Shown here: one piece after another, positions 44,293 to 51,848 of the stretch | Position numbering within the stretch: the stretch's first letter is position 1 | How the letters are laid out: each line of letters begins with the position of its first letter | Assembly: GCA_910575545.1 (NCBI GenBank) | Contig: CAJTFH010000003.1 | Span: 1 to 64,000, forward strand | DNA length: 64,000 bases | From: Bacteroidales bacterium | GTDB lineage: Bacteria; Bacteroidota; Bacteroidia; Bacteroidales; Muribaculaceae | Reading direction: 5' to 3' | Translations under genes and position numbers: made by a program | Notes under the pieces: generated by a model | What the model was told of the DNA's origin: nothing | The model's input: the letters and a program-made list of their open reading frames with translations, nothing else | Database searches by the model: none

Positions 44293-44844
44293 TTATTCCT
44301 GATCATCATCAAAACCGATGCGCAACTCGCCGGACACGGTATTGTTCGTGGTTATGTTGAGGTCTTTGGCAGAGGCATAGCCGAGTACATCTATAAGCCT
44401 TTTCTTAGCCGCGTCCTTATCTACATCTGGAACGAGCCTTTTGCCGTTGCGTGTAAACTTCAGCAGGCTGCGTATCTCTTTGGGTATCTCGTGGAGGTAG
44501 CGCATTCGCCATTGGTGCGTCTTTTCATCTTCTATCCAGAGTGTTAATGGGTCGAGATCGAGTATCTTCACATCATCGGATATGATGCGTTCACGACTGA
44601 TTGTAGCGAGTCTCGCGCGCTCCTCTTGCAGTTGCTCAACCCTTTGGGCTATCTTTGGGTCACTCATCAGCAAAGATGCCGATGTGTAATGGGTGCTTGC
44701 CTTAGCGTCATTCTTGCAGTTATAGGCCTTGCGGTATGCCGTAACAAGAACGCCTCTTGTATCGGTACCGTAGGCATCGACTACGTACTGACAGAACAGC
44801 TCCTGTTGTGCGGTAAGGCCATGTTTATTCTTCTTTCGTGCCAT
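44293..44844 (-). CDS. Terminase small subunit
   Basis: The 183-residue protein has the helix-turn-helix region LTAQQELFCQYVVDAYGTDT, AYRKAYNCK and ASLLMSDPKIAQRVEQLQEE, matching the Terminase_2 family. It would recognise the packaging site. The later region (ISDDVKILDLDPLTLWIEDE, DKDAAKKRLIDVLGYASAKD) fits the oligomerisation part. It lies directly before the large subunit gene. Confidence 0.85.
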   Translation of the reverse strand: MARKKNKHGLTAQQELFCQYVVDAYGTDTRGVLVTAYRKAYNCKNDAKASTHYTSASLLMSDPKIAQRVEQLQEERARLATISRERIISDDVKILDLDPLTLWIEDEKTHQWRMRYLHEIPKEIRSLLKFTRNGKRLVPDVDKDAAKKRLIDVLGYASAKDLNITTNNTVSGELRIGFDDDQE

Positions 44845-45114
44845 TGTGATGATGTATGAGAGGTTTTATATAATTCGGGAATAAAATTGGATATAATCAG
44901 AGACTGGAATTGTAGTCTGATAACAGCCAAAGAAAAAATAGATAGAATGGGTTGCTGTTGTTCATATTCATGCTTTATCTTTCTCCCGCCCTTGAAAAAT
45001 TTCCGGATATACTCCGAAAATTACCGTTTTTAGCCGTTTTACTTCCGTTTTTTGGACTTTTATTTCCAAAATATGGTGGGGATTGGGTCAAATTCATGGC
45101 CGGGAGAGTGGATT
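44845..45114 (-). other. Non-coding gap with three phased CCGTTTT repeats upstream of the terminase genes
   Basis: Plus-strand CCGTTTTT at 45024, CCGTTTT at 45034 and CCGTTTTTT at 45045 are spaced 10 and 11 bases apart. They resemble the CCGTTTTT/GCGTTTTTT pair before the integrase and the CCGATTTTT core of the late promoters, so they may bind one phage regulator. A 24-residue frame starting MNMNNSNPFYLFFLW is present but not convincing. This region may also include the pac or cos site. Confidence 0.4.
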
Positions 45115-45672
45115 TTAGCGGTTATTGATGCCGATAATGTTTAGAATGAAATCACGATCATCAAGTAATGCCCGTGTTGCGGTCAGTGTGGTGCCGGTGG
45201 TTATGATGTCATCATAAACTATCACCCGCCGCTCGGCGATGGGCCGGAGCAGATGAAAGTCAAGCTCCAGACGGTTGCGGTTGATACACTGAACGGCATC
45301 GGCATAGAACGGAATCCCGAGGCGCGCTGCTGTGCGCTCACATACCGCCGTGGCGAAGTGGAACCCGTCTGCATGACGGCGCCGGGGCGTGGTGATAATA
45401 CACCAATCTTCCGTATTGTTGACAAGTCGCTGAATGAAGTTGGAGGCAGTGTCGGCAAAGAGAGCCGCAATGTCGGCCGACTGCTTAATCTCGCTGAATG
45501 ATGTGCCGTGCTTGGATCGCTTGAACTGGGCGAAATAGACTAGGGAGCCGAGCTGGTGTAGAACAGTCCGGGGCGACAAATCACAAAGAGGGATATTCCC
45601 ACCTTTCAGCCGCGGCCGAGAGGTGGGAACATCCCATTTGTCCATGCGTGTTATCTTACTGCGCCGTGCCAT
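45115..45672 (-). CDS. Phosphoribosyltransferase-like protein
   Basis: From ATG 45672 the protein is 185 residues. The C-terminal part has the PRPP-binding signature RRVIVYDDIITTGTTLTATR of type I phosphoribosyltransferases, while the N-terminal part (TRMDKWDVPTSRPRLKGGNI, LVYFAQFKRSKHGTSF) is characteristic of mobile-element members whose substrate is unknown. It overlaps the epimerase gene by 17 bases. Possible roles are nucleotide salvage, base modification or ComF-like activity. Which one cannot be decided from sequence. Confidence 0.7.
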   Translation of the reverse strand: MARRSKITRMDKWDVPTSRPRLKGGNIPLCDLSPRTVLHQLGSLVYFAQFKRSKHGTSFSEIKQSADIAALFADTASNFIQRLVNNTEDWCIITTPRRRHADGFHFATAVCERTAARLGIPFYADAVQCINRNRLELDFHLLRPIAERRVIVYDDIITTGTTLTATRALLDDRDFILNIIGINNR

Positions 45673-46441
45673 TGTCGATTGTTTCAAATACACGCCTTAT
45701 GCCTTCTTCAACCGACGTGTATGGCAAAGGTACAGTAAATATGTTCTCGTCAACTGTTTGCGCGATTTTGTCAAAATTACGCTTTTCTGTAAGTAGCGAG
45801 ATTTCAGCGGTATTATGCTCCTGAACGGACAAAGCGAAATCATATATGCTGGTCTGTTCGGGGTTCGCGATATTGATGAGAGTGTGGTTACAGCCCCATG
45901 CGTAGATGAGTCCTTCTACCACGTCATCAATATATGTGAAGTGGCGCACGTTGCGGCCGCCGTTTACGAGCCTAACCGGGTTGTCATTGAGTAAATGCCA
46001 AAGAAGAGTACCTTGACGCGGGTTAGGGCCATAAACATTGTGCAGGCGCACGCCGGTGGCTTGTGGGTTGTAGCATCTGGCATATTCCTCGTCGAAACGT
46101 TTGGATATGCCATAGAGCGATGTGGTGTTAGGACTGTTGGCTGTGGAAGATGAGGCATACACCAACTTTACGCCGGCACGCTTGCAGGCATCACACACGG
46201 CCATGAATGTTTCGATGTTATCGTGCATGATTTGCGCATGGTCAGTATTGAATACCGATGTCTGGGCGGACAGATGATACACACAGTCGGCCTCGTTGAG
46301 ATTCGGAACGGTATCGAAAAAATCTTTGGCCTCGATGCCTTTCTTACGGTCAATGATTATGACCTCGGCCCCTCGCTTGGAGAGAGCAGCGGCGAGAGCC
46401 TTGCCAATAAAGCCCTCGCCGCCGGTGATTACTACTTTCAT
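45656..46441 (-). CDS. NAD-dependent sugar epimerase/dehydratase (extended SDR)
   Basis: The 261-residue protein has the Rossmann start KVVITGGEGFIGKALAAAL (GxxGxxG), the SDR segment YHLSAQTS, the Ser-x-Tyr-x3-Lys-type site ASSSTAN/LYGISKRFDEE, and the substrate-binding segment VYGPNPRQGTLLW. It probably modifies a nucleotide sugar. A phage-borne enzyme of this kind may work with the prophage's own glycosyltransferase (54138-54890) in decorating DNA, capsid or host surface. It is coupled to the phosphoribosyltransferase gene. Confidence 0.82.
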   Translation of the reverse strand: MKVVITGGEGFIGKALAAALSKRGAEVIIIDRKKGIEAKDFFDTVPNLNEADCVYHLSAQTSVFNTDHAQIMHDNIETFMAVCDACKRAGVKLVYASSSTANSPNTTSLYGISKRFDEEYARCYNPQATGVRLHNVYGPNPRQGTLLWHLLNDNPVRLVNGGRNVRHFTYIDDVVEGLIYAWGCNHTLINIANPEQTSIYDFALSVQEHNTAEISLLTEKRNFDKIAQTVDENIFTVPLPYTSVEEGIRRVFETIDNGTAQ

Positions 46442-46444
46442 GTC

Positions 46445-46642
46445 TTACTTTTCGTTGAGTTTCTCGAACAGTTCCTCTGCCTCACGCCGGGCAAAGTCGG
46501 GATCGTCGGGGTCTGTGAACGATTTTATTGTGAGCCACACCCCGAAGATGATGAACACCTGGACTGCGAATGTAGGGCAAAACAAATGCTTGCCGGGAAA
46601 GTGAACCCATTTACAGGTTCTTTTGATACGATACTTTTTCAT
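46445..46642 (-). CDS. Small single-pass membrane protein
   Basis: From ATG 46642 the protein is 65 residues with a basic start (MKKYRIKRTCKWVHFPGKHL), one membrane helix (FAVQVFIIFGVWLTIKSF) and an acidic, helical C-terminus. It ends 4 bases before the epimerase gene. The region upstream is occupied by the divergent small RNA promoter, so ATG 46642 is preferred over the longer open frame. A superinfection or membrane-modulating role is conceivable but unproven. Confidence 0.55.
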   Translation of the reverse strand: MKKYRIKRTCKWVHFPGKHLFCPTFAVQVFIIFGVWLTIKSFTDPDDPDFARREAEELFEKLNEK

Positions 46643-46664
46643 TTGATGGATATTTATAGATTCA

Positions 46665-46698
46665 TTGCAAATTATGTGAGACAATTGTTGTATCTTTG
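46665..46698 (+). promoter_or_regulatory. Plus-strand promoter of the 46705 small RNA
   Basis: TTG (46665-46667), a 23-base spacer and TATCTTTG (46691-46698) face away from all neighbouring genes, which lie on the minus strand. The -7 box is a full TAnnTTTG match; the 23-base spacer equals that of the late promoters. Confidence 0.6.
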
Positions 46699-46704
46699 TA
46701 AGTG

Positions 46705-46860
46705 ACTCGGAGATGTGGGATTGGAACGGGCCGCCACCCACCTTGTGAGGAATCTGCCATCGGCATACTTTGTGGCCGGGAGAAATTCCCGTGTAGGAAA
46801 CCGAGAGTGTTGGTAAGTCTGTGATTCCAACAGTTAGCCGTCCTTTGGGGCGGCTTTTTT
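46705..46860 (+). ncRNA. Structured plus-strand small RNA of unknown family
   Basis: About 155 bases lie between a consensus promoter and an intrinsic terminator, antisense in orientation to the surrounding operon but not overlapping a real gene body. No start-stop frame of use exists. The sequence can fold: ACTCGG near 46705 with CCGAG at 46801, a GGGA-GAAA-TTCCC hairpin near 46778-46790, TTGGAA (46721) with TTCCAA near 46824, and the terminator stem. The pairing of its two ends suggests a closed, multi-branched RNA. I do not recognise it as tmRNA, 6S, RNase P or a known ribozyme. Confidence 0.55.
46836..46860 (+). terminator. Terminator of the 46705 small RNA
   Basis: AGCCGTCC (46836-46843) pairs with GGGCGGCT (46848-46855) across a TTTG loop, with one G-T wobble, and is followed by a T-run ending at 46860. 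Confidence 0.85.
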
Positions 46861-47374
46861 ATTCATGTGTATTCCAACGGTGTATTCTGCCGTCTTTGGT
46901 AACTACATAGACTCGAAGCGGCTTGCTGTTATGTTGCCGATATTTTGCTATTCCTGCCTTGACGGTTGCTTTAGTGTGCCCCGCGTCTCTCATATACACG
47001 ACTGCGGCAGACGCTCCTGGCTTATCTCTTGCGTGTTCCAGACAGTTCTTGAAATTATTGACGCTATCTCCTTTTGGGGACGATTGCTCAAACCCGGCAG
47101 AAAACACATAACCATCTGGTGTCCGAACATCACCAGCTTCATCTTTGAGCGTTATTTTGTAACCCTTATCAGCCATGAATCGAGCAGCCTCTATCTCTTC
47201 CGGTTTATGGCTTGTGGAACTCTTCTCAACGAGATAATAACCGCCTCCCTTACCGCTAAAATATCCATTTGAGTATCGGCCGGAGTTCATCAGTTGGTGG
47301 AACTCAACCTCTCGACGGCTATATTCTCGGCTCCCGCCTGTAAGGGTGCGTGATCCGCCGGACAGCTTAACCAT
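46859..47374 (-). CDS. CdiA C-terminal tRNase-like toxin domain protein
   Basis: The 171-residue protein has the pattern EEIEAARFMADKGYKITLKD, then a TPDG segment, AGFEQSSPKGDSVNNFKNC, GASAAVVYMRD and a final RVYVVTKDGRIHRW. This resembles the CdiA-C type nuclease fold of contact-dependent inhibition toxins, in which conserved Asp/Glu/Lys residues form the active site. Here it is a free-standing phage gene without secretion or delivery domain. The call is by pattern only. It overlaps the DUF4417 gene by 8 bases; no immunity gene is recognised. It might act on tRNA or DNA during infection or be a virion-delivered toxin. Confidence 0.45.
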   Translation of the reverse strand: MVKLSGGSRTLTGGSREYSRREVEFHQLMNSGRYSNGYFSGKGGGYYLVEKSSTSHKPEEIEAARFMADKGYKITLKDEAGDVRTPDGYVFSAGFEQSSPKGDSVNNFKNCLEHARDKPGASAAVVYMRDAGHTKATVKAGIAKYRQHNSKPLRVYVVTKDGRIHRWNTHE

Positions 47375-47984
47375 TCCTGCCCCCTTTCTCCGTCATGAAG
47401 TCATGGATATAGACCAGAGAGTTGCGGTTGCAAAATTCGTGTATCTCCTGGCCGCCGCCATAAACGATAAGATTTGGGATAGATTGGCCGGAGATTTCGC
47501 GGGCGATCATCAGTTCTGCTTCTAACTCGGCAAGATGCCCGCGTGTTCCTCGTGTAGCGAAAGCGTTATAGCCAATAGGTATGCCAAGACGATTGACTTC
47601 ATAGAATTTACTGCTTACATTCAAATCAGCATAGACGTTTATCCCACATTCCTGAAAGTAGCGGGCAAGCCATCTCTTTTTGTAGATGAGGTCAAGGCCT
47701 TGTGCAAGCGGTGTAGTGTCAAAAAGAGAAAAGTTTGGCTCCACAATGGCACGGGCGCAAGTGTTCAACACTTTTGCAGGATTTTTCCATACGCTTGCAA
47801 AACGATAATCATCCACATAAAAATGAATCGTTTGAGCCGATTTTGTCTTTCTTCCGGCTCCATACGGCGCGAATGGGAGCAACAAGTGTCCTCCATGCCT
47901 GTCACTCCGCAAACACGGAATGTCATACTTGTTGTCGCTTGGATATAGGCAGTCCTCGGCGACATTCAATTCAGTTGCGTTCAT
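47367..47984 (-). CDS. DUF4417 protein
   Basis: The 205-residue protein matches DUF4417, a family of phage and element proteins of unknown function: IHFYVDDYRFASVWKNPAKV, VEPNFSLFDTTPLAQGLDLI, YKKRWLARYFQECGINVYAD and GHLAELEAELMIAREISGQ. It is part of the operon headed by promoter B and overlaps the CdiA-C-like gene. Confidence 0.75.
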   Translation of the reverse strand: MNATELNVAEDCLYPSDNKYDIPCLRSDRHGGHLLLPFAPYGAGRKTKSAQTIHFYVDDYRFASVWKNPAKVLNTCARAIVEPNFSLFDTTPLAQGLDLIYKKRWLARYFQECGINVYADLNVSSKFYEVNRLGIPIGYNAFATRGTRGHLAELEAELMIAREISGQSIPNLIVYGGGQEIHEFCNRNSLVYIHDFMTEKGGRNG

Positions 47985-48015
47985 ATTGTGATGATGTGAT
48001 GATTTATGAACTTTA

Positions 48016-48249
48016 CTATTGATTTGCCACTATTGCCAACTTGCTACCATCGGGGTAAGTCAGAGCTTTCTTGAATAGCTTATGGCATCTTGCCGGAATG
48101 TTGCGGTACCTCAAATGCCACTCATTCCATATCAAGCAGTGTCCACGCTTGGCACCGGGAGAGCGGTGGGTTGCTCCTGTGTTCAAACAGGGGCAACTCC
48201 CACAACTCCTCGGCTCATCGTAGAATTTAAACCCGTTTATCTCAATCAT
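48016..48249 (-). CDS. Small Cys-rich phage protein
   Basis: The 77-residue protein has a Cys cluster (SCGSCPCLNTG) and further Cys in GHCLIWNEW and ARCHKLFKK, suggesting a structural zinc or iron-sulfur site. Its ATG overlaps the methyltransferase stop as ATGA, so it is translated with that gene. Function unknown. Confidence 0.6.
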   Translation of the reverse strand: MIEINGFKFYDEPRSCGSCPCLNTGATHRSPGAKRGHCLIWNEWHLRYRNIPARCHKLFKKALTYPDGSKLAIVANQ

Positions 48250-49937
48250 ACTGCTACTGTTTGACGTGAGAGTTCATTGATTGCCTGGCATAGAGTCGGA
48301 CACCATGCTTTGGGGATGCTGGTATGAACGGCGTTGCCAATAAACTTCTTCTGCTCACTCTGATTGCCAAGTAGCACATAGTCATCTGGGAACCCTTGAA
48401 TACGTTTCAGCTCTACAACTTTTAGCATACGCATATAAATATCGGCTATCCCATACATTGCCATAAATTCCTTTATCTTAACCGTCATGGGAGAGTCATT
48501 TTCATATACTTCAATGCCTATGCTACCGTCCTCTACGCATACAAGGTAAGGAGGCCGCTTATCCATTCGTGCTATGAGAGTGAAACAAGGCTCATCTATG
48601 GAGCTGCCGGAAGAGCAGAATTGTGGATTCATCAAGTAGAACTGATGCCGGTCGGCTGTGATTACCCTGCATGGCTCATCCAAGCTGCTTCCAACATTGT
48701 TGTAGTTGGTATCCATAATCCACGGCTTGGCGGTGATGAGGCAGTGCTTGGGGTTAGCGGTGATACACCCGGCTGGTTCATCAATAGATGTCGGACGGCC
48801 CATGCCATATCTCATGTCGATAAATTGAGGATTGACAAAAGCGAACTTGTCTTTGGTGAGTATGGTGGGCGCAGGGTTGTCTATATCATGACAACCGCCA
48901 TTGCCGTAGAATGAGGTTAAGAACCGGGCATCGACAAGCGCATGATGATCTACGCAGGTTATTGTTCCGGCCGGCTCGTCGAGAGATATATTCTTATCGT
49001 ATGGAGAGCCACTGAACTGTTTGGAAAGAAACGAGACATGGGCCACGCCGAGGCGGTTTTGGACGGCGACTGTCGGACATGGCTCATCAATGGACGGCGG
49101 CACATACTTTCCTCGCTGGCTCATGCTGTTGAACTTGACCAGAAATGCGTCTTTGCCACCAGCGACAAACCTTATCAGTCCGGCATAGATACGTTTGAGC
49201 GTATTTTCTGCCAGAGGTTTCTCTCTTGCGAAAATCGACCGGCCTATCTCTTCGAGGTTGAGGACGTGGCGCACAGGTTGCCATCTCTTCAGATTGCCGG
49301 TGGGCCGTCGGCTGTGTGTCGGCTCCGGGAACACTATGGGCAGACCTTTCTTGGCAAACATTCCGAAATACCGCTTGCGTGTGGTCCTGGCTCCATAGTC
49401 GGCCGAGTTGAGCAGGCGGTAATCGTAATTGTAACCATATTTCTTGACGTTCTTAACCCATCGGACATAATCACGGCCTTTATCCTTTGACATCGGTCGT
49501 CCATGCTCGTCGAGTGGCCCCCAAGACATGAACTCCTCGACATTCTCAATTTGGATAAAGTCGGGGTTGATTGTTTCGATGTAGCGGTAGAGATGTTCGG
49601 CAAGTGTCCTGCTGTCGGGGTCGCGAGGCTGCCCCCCTTTCGCCTTACTGAAATTGGTACACTCCAAAGAGGCCCATAAAACAATCAAGGCTTGCGGATT
49701 CTCTTTTCTGCAAGCCTTGATGTGTCTCTTTAGCGGTGTTAGGTTGAGCGTTCTGATGTCCTCTATGAAGTGGAGTGCGTCGGGGTGGTTGGCGGCGTGA
49801 GAGGCTATTGCGTTTGGATCGTGGTTGACACACGCTATAACCTTTGCACACTGCTCTCCATGTAGCCGGGCCTCGTTGACCCCCGTAGAGGTACCGCCGG
49901 CCCCGCAAAAGAGGTCAATGTATAGCAGATTTATCAT
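48246..49937 (-). CDS. DNA (cytosine-5) methyltransferase family protein
   Basis: The 563-residue protein has motif I (LYIDLFCGAGGTSTGV), motif IV with the catalytic Cys in ASLECTNFSKAKGG, motif VI (FIQIENVEEF), motif VIII (YGARTTRKRYFGMF), repeated target-recognition segments (SIDEPCPTVAVQNR, SLDEPAGTITCVDHH, NPAPTILTKDKF) and motif X near the end. In place of the usual PPCQ the motif IV reads LECT, leaving the Cys but not the Pro pair. It may protect phage DNA from host restriction or modify host DNA. It lacks a cognate nuclease gene nearby. Confidence 0.85.
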   Translation of the reverse strand: MINLLYIDLFCGAGGTSTGVNEARLHGEQCAKVIACVNHDPNAIASHAANHPDALHFIEDIRTLNLTPLKRHIKACRKENPQALIVLWASLECTNFSKAKGGQPRDPDSRTLAEHLYRYIETINPDFIQIENVEEFMSWGPLDEHGRPMSKDKGRDYVRWVKNVKKYGYNYDYRLLNSADYGARTTRKRYFGMFAKKGLPIVFPEPTHSRRPTGNLKRWQPVRHVLNLEEIGRSIFAREKPLAENTLKRIYAGLIRFVAGGKDAFLVKFNSMSQRGKYVPPSIDEPCPTVAVQNRLGVAHVSFLSKQFSGSPYDKNISLDEPAGTITCVDHHALVDARFLTSFYGNGGCHDIDNPAPTILTKDKFAFVNPQFIDMRYGMGRPTSIDEPAGCITANPKHCLITAKPWIMDTNYNNVGSSLDEPCRVITADRHQFYLMNPQFCSSGSSIDEPCFTLIARMDKRPPYLVCVEDGSIGIEVYENDSPMTVKIKEFMAMYGIADIYMRMLKVVELKRIQGFPDDYVLLGNQSEQKKFIGNAVHTSIPKAWCPTLCQAINELSRQTVAV

Positions 49938-50094
49938 TGTCTTGTGATTGATTGGTTTTGACCCCGATTTTTATTCTTGGCGATCTGCTGGCCGCTCCGT
50001 CTTGATACCCCTTGCGGTAGCCTATATCCTCTATCTTGCCGATAAGAAGATATGCCAGTAATATTAAAACAACATTGATAAGGTAACCAGTCAT
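49915..50094 (-). CDS. 59-residue single-pass membrane protein
   Basis: ATG at 50092-50094 overlaps the upstream stop as ATGA and opens MTGYLINVVLILLAYLLIGK followed by IEDIGYRKGYQDGAASRSPR, ending in TGA at 49915, 23 bases inside the methyltransferase gene. One N-terminal membrane helix and a polar tail are visible. The coupling at both ends supports a real gene despite its size. Confidence 0.6.
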   Translation of the reverse strand: MTGYLINVVLILLAYLLIGKIEDIGYRKGYQDGAASRSPRIKIGVKTNQSQDNDKSAIH

Positions 50095-50741
50095 AGTTTG
50101 GAGATTTTTACGCGAGAGATTCCTTTGTTTCTTTTGTTGTTAAGGATATATGGCATTATGATTATGTCTATGCCGTCAGCGATTGTGAACAGAATTTGCT
50201 GCATGTCAATGATTGTCACCTCTGCTCTGTCTATGCCAAGCTCAATCATAGTCTGATAGAGAATAAGCATAAAGTGAGCGTTAACCGTGCGCTCTTTTAT
50301 TTCTATATAGTGGCTTATTCCATTGGGAATAAATCCGGTGCCGTTACAGCATGGACATTCCGCCCACATTGTATGTGTGTCGCCGTCGTTATCCTCAAAC
50401 TTCCATTCGACTTCGCATTCATCATCACAATACGGACAGTCAACGGTCAGCTCATCATAGTTAATGCCTCGCTGAACAAATGCACTGCGGAGATTATCGA
50501 TGGTTATTGCAAATTGTGGATTGTGTTCAGGCACGACTCTCGACACATTGGGTGTTGTTTTGTCGGTGGAATAGTCGTTTGTGATATATCTTTTTGCTAC
50601 GCGGATAAGTATATGAGTGTCCGAGGCGCACACATAGCCATCTTGTTCAAACGGCTTCATCATTACCGGGCGCATGGCCTCGGCATCTGCGACATATCTG
50701 TTAAGTAGTTTATGCCACTCGTTAGGGGTTAATTCTTTCAT
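50091..50741 (-). CDS. Zinc-finger phage protein with DnaJ-like CxxC motifs
   Basis: The 216-residue protein has an N-terminal segment (GYVCASDTHILIRV) that recalls sliding-clamp-like subunits, then two CxxC pairs (DCPYCDDECEVEW and ECPCCNGTGFIP) as in DnaJ zinc fingers, and a C-terminal domain with ELGIDRAEVTIIDMQQILFT. It might be a DNA-processivity or recombination accessory protein. The likeness is suggestive only. It overlaps neighbours on both sides by 4 bases. Confidence 0.5.
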   Translation of the reverse strand: MKELTPNEWHKLLNRYVADAEAMRPVMMKPFEQDGYVCASDTHILIRVAKRYITNDYSTDKTTPNVSRVVPEHNPQFAITIDNLRSAFVQRGINYDELTVDCPYCDDECEVEWKFEDNDGDTHTMWAECPCCNGTGFIPNGISHYIEIKERTVNAHFMLILYQTMIELGIDRAEVTIIDMQQILFTIADGIDIIIMPYILNNKRNKGISRVKISKL

Positions 50742-51088
50742 ATTTTTTCTCCTTTTGTCAGTACCTCTATAAGATTATTCAAGGCAGCAATAATCTCATT
50801 GGCTCGGCGGATTTTTTCTATTTCTTCTTTATTTAATCCTCTGCGGAGGTCAGCATAGCCGATAGTCATTTTAATGTCATCTTCAACCATCTCTTGTTTA
50901 TGGAGCATGCATGCCAATAGAGGCAGTATATCACCAGGCTCACTAAATCCGTCCATACAGGTTTTATAACCTGCAACGAAACAGTCTACGTTGGTATCAC
51001 TGAGTTTTTTGACACCTCGGAGTTTTGCCATAGCCAACATGGTGATTTCGTCGGCATCCATCGAGAAAGGTGTATTTTTTACATTCAT
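50738..51088 (-). CDS. Hypothetical helical phage protein
   Basis: The 116-residue protein (DADEITMLAMAKLRGVKKLS, NKEEIEKIRRANEIIAALNN) is mostly helical and has three Cys residues. It is part of the promoter B operon and coupled by 4 bases to the zinc-finger gene. No family recognised. Confidence 0.5.
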   Translation of the reverse strand: MNVKNTPFSMDADEITMLAMAKLRGVKKLSDTNVDCFVAGYKTCMDGFSEPGDILPLLACMLHKQEMVEDDIKMTIGYADLRRGLNKEEIEKIRRANEIIAALNNLIEVLTKGEKI

Positions 51089-51091
51089 TTT

Positions 51092-51301
51092 TCACTGTAC
51101 TTTTACAAAATAGACGTGTGTTTTATCTTCTCTGCTTCCCCCATTACATTTATTGAATGGGCAGGGAAGATTATAACCTGCATTAAGGCTAAAGCAACAG
51201 TCATCGCAAGTGTTCTCTGGCAAATACTTCTGTGCAATTACCCTTTGACCGGCAATTACACCAATCCCACCGATTGGAATTTCTTTATATTGTTTCTTCA
51301 T
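51092..51301 (-). CDS. Small Cys-rich phage protein
   Basis: The 69-residue protein has a CDDCCFSLNAGYNLPCPFNK cluster and another Cys soon after (CNGGSREDK), a spacing that suggests metal binding. It overlaps the next upstream gene by 4 bases. Function unknown. Confidence 0.55.
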   Translation of the reverse strand: MKKQYKEIPIGGIGVIAGQRVIAQKYLPENTCDDCCFSLNAGYNLPCPFNKCNGGSREDKTHVYFVKVQ

Positions 51302-51489
51302 TTACTTGGTTCTTTGGTATCATTCAGAGGGCATGTACCCGTTTTCTCATCATACTGCGGCGCAACCCATATCAGGGTGTCCTCAACTGGTTCTGACCAC
51401 GGAATGTATCGCTTGCAGTTCTTGCAGATGGCCGGAGCCTTCTCCTTAAAGAAGTTGACTCCGACACAATAGGCATAGTCTCGATTCAT
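51298..51489 (-). CDS. Small Cys-containing phage protein
   Basis: The 63-residue protein has a CKNCKRYIPW knuckle and a second Cys in KTGTCPLNDT, resembling its neighbour at 51092. The two may be diverged copies of a small zinc-binding module. Confidence 0.5.
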   Translation of the reverse strand: MNRDYAYCVGVNFFKEKAPAICKNCKRYIPWSEPVEDTLIWVAPQYDEKTGTCPLNDTKEPSK

Positions 51490-51490
51490 A

Positions 51491-51820
51491 TTAAAACCAC
51501 CTTAGTACGATGTAACTATTGGATTGGTCACTCTTGGCAATCAGCTCATTGAAGATTTCAACAAAATCCTCCAGAGTGTAATCCCAGCCTTTCGAGGTAA
51601 GATAATCTTCGTACTCCTTAGGATTGTTCTTTATCTCCTGGACCAATTTGACGAGGTCTTCACGTTCAATCTCTAACCGGTCCGAGCACTCGGGCGTTAT
51701 CTCATTGTAAGAGGCGTCACATTTGTCAACCAGCAACTCATTTATTTCAGTTTTGTGGTTGAAATAGCCGCCATCGTATTTGACACGATAGGTGGTGGCG
51801 TAATGTAATCTGTATCCCAT
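51491..51820 (-). CDS. Hypothetical phage protein with regulon leader
   Basis: From ATG 51820 the protein is 109 residues (MGYRLHYATTYRVKYDGGYF, YEDYLTSKGWDYTLEDFVEI). The start is fixed by the shared leader TTATTGGTTTGACTTG at 51832-51847, 11 bases upstream, as in the other regulon genes; the longer open frame would run through the leader. It follows the acidic gene by 28 bases. Confidence 0.6.
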   Translation of the reverse strand: MGYRLHYATTYRVKYDGGYFNHKTEINELLVDKCDASYNEITPECSDRLEIEREDLVKLVQEIKNNPKEYEDYLTSKGWDYTLEDFVEIFNELIAKSDQSNSYIVLRWF

Positions 51821-51831
51821 ATATTTACGGT

Positions 51832-51847
51832 TTATTGGTTTGACTTG
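51832..51847 (-). repeat. Internal copy of the shared mRNA leader
   Basis: The plus-strand text TTATTGGTTTGACTTG repeats the leader of promoters B and C, here inside the operon without its own -7/-33 boxes. It points to a translational rather than transcriptional role for the leader, and it is one target of the candidate small RNA at 19462-19534. Confidence 0.65.
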
Positions 51848-51848
51848 G

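Noticed and set aside
46705-46860. Group I/II intron fragment, retron RNA or DGR template
   Set aside because: No reverse transcriptase, intron core or domain V-like element is visible in the window.
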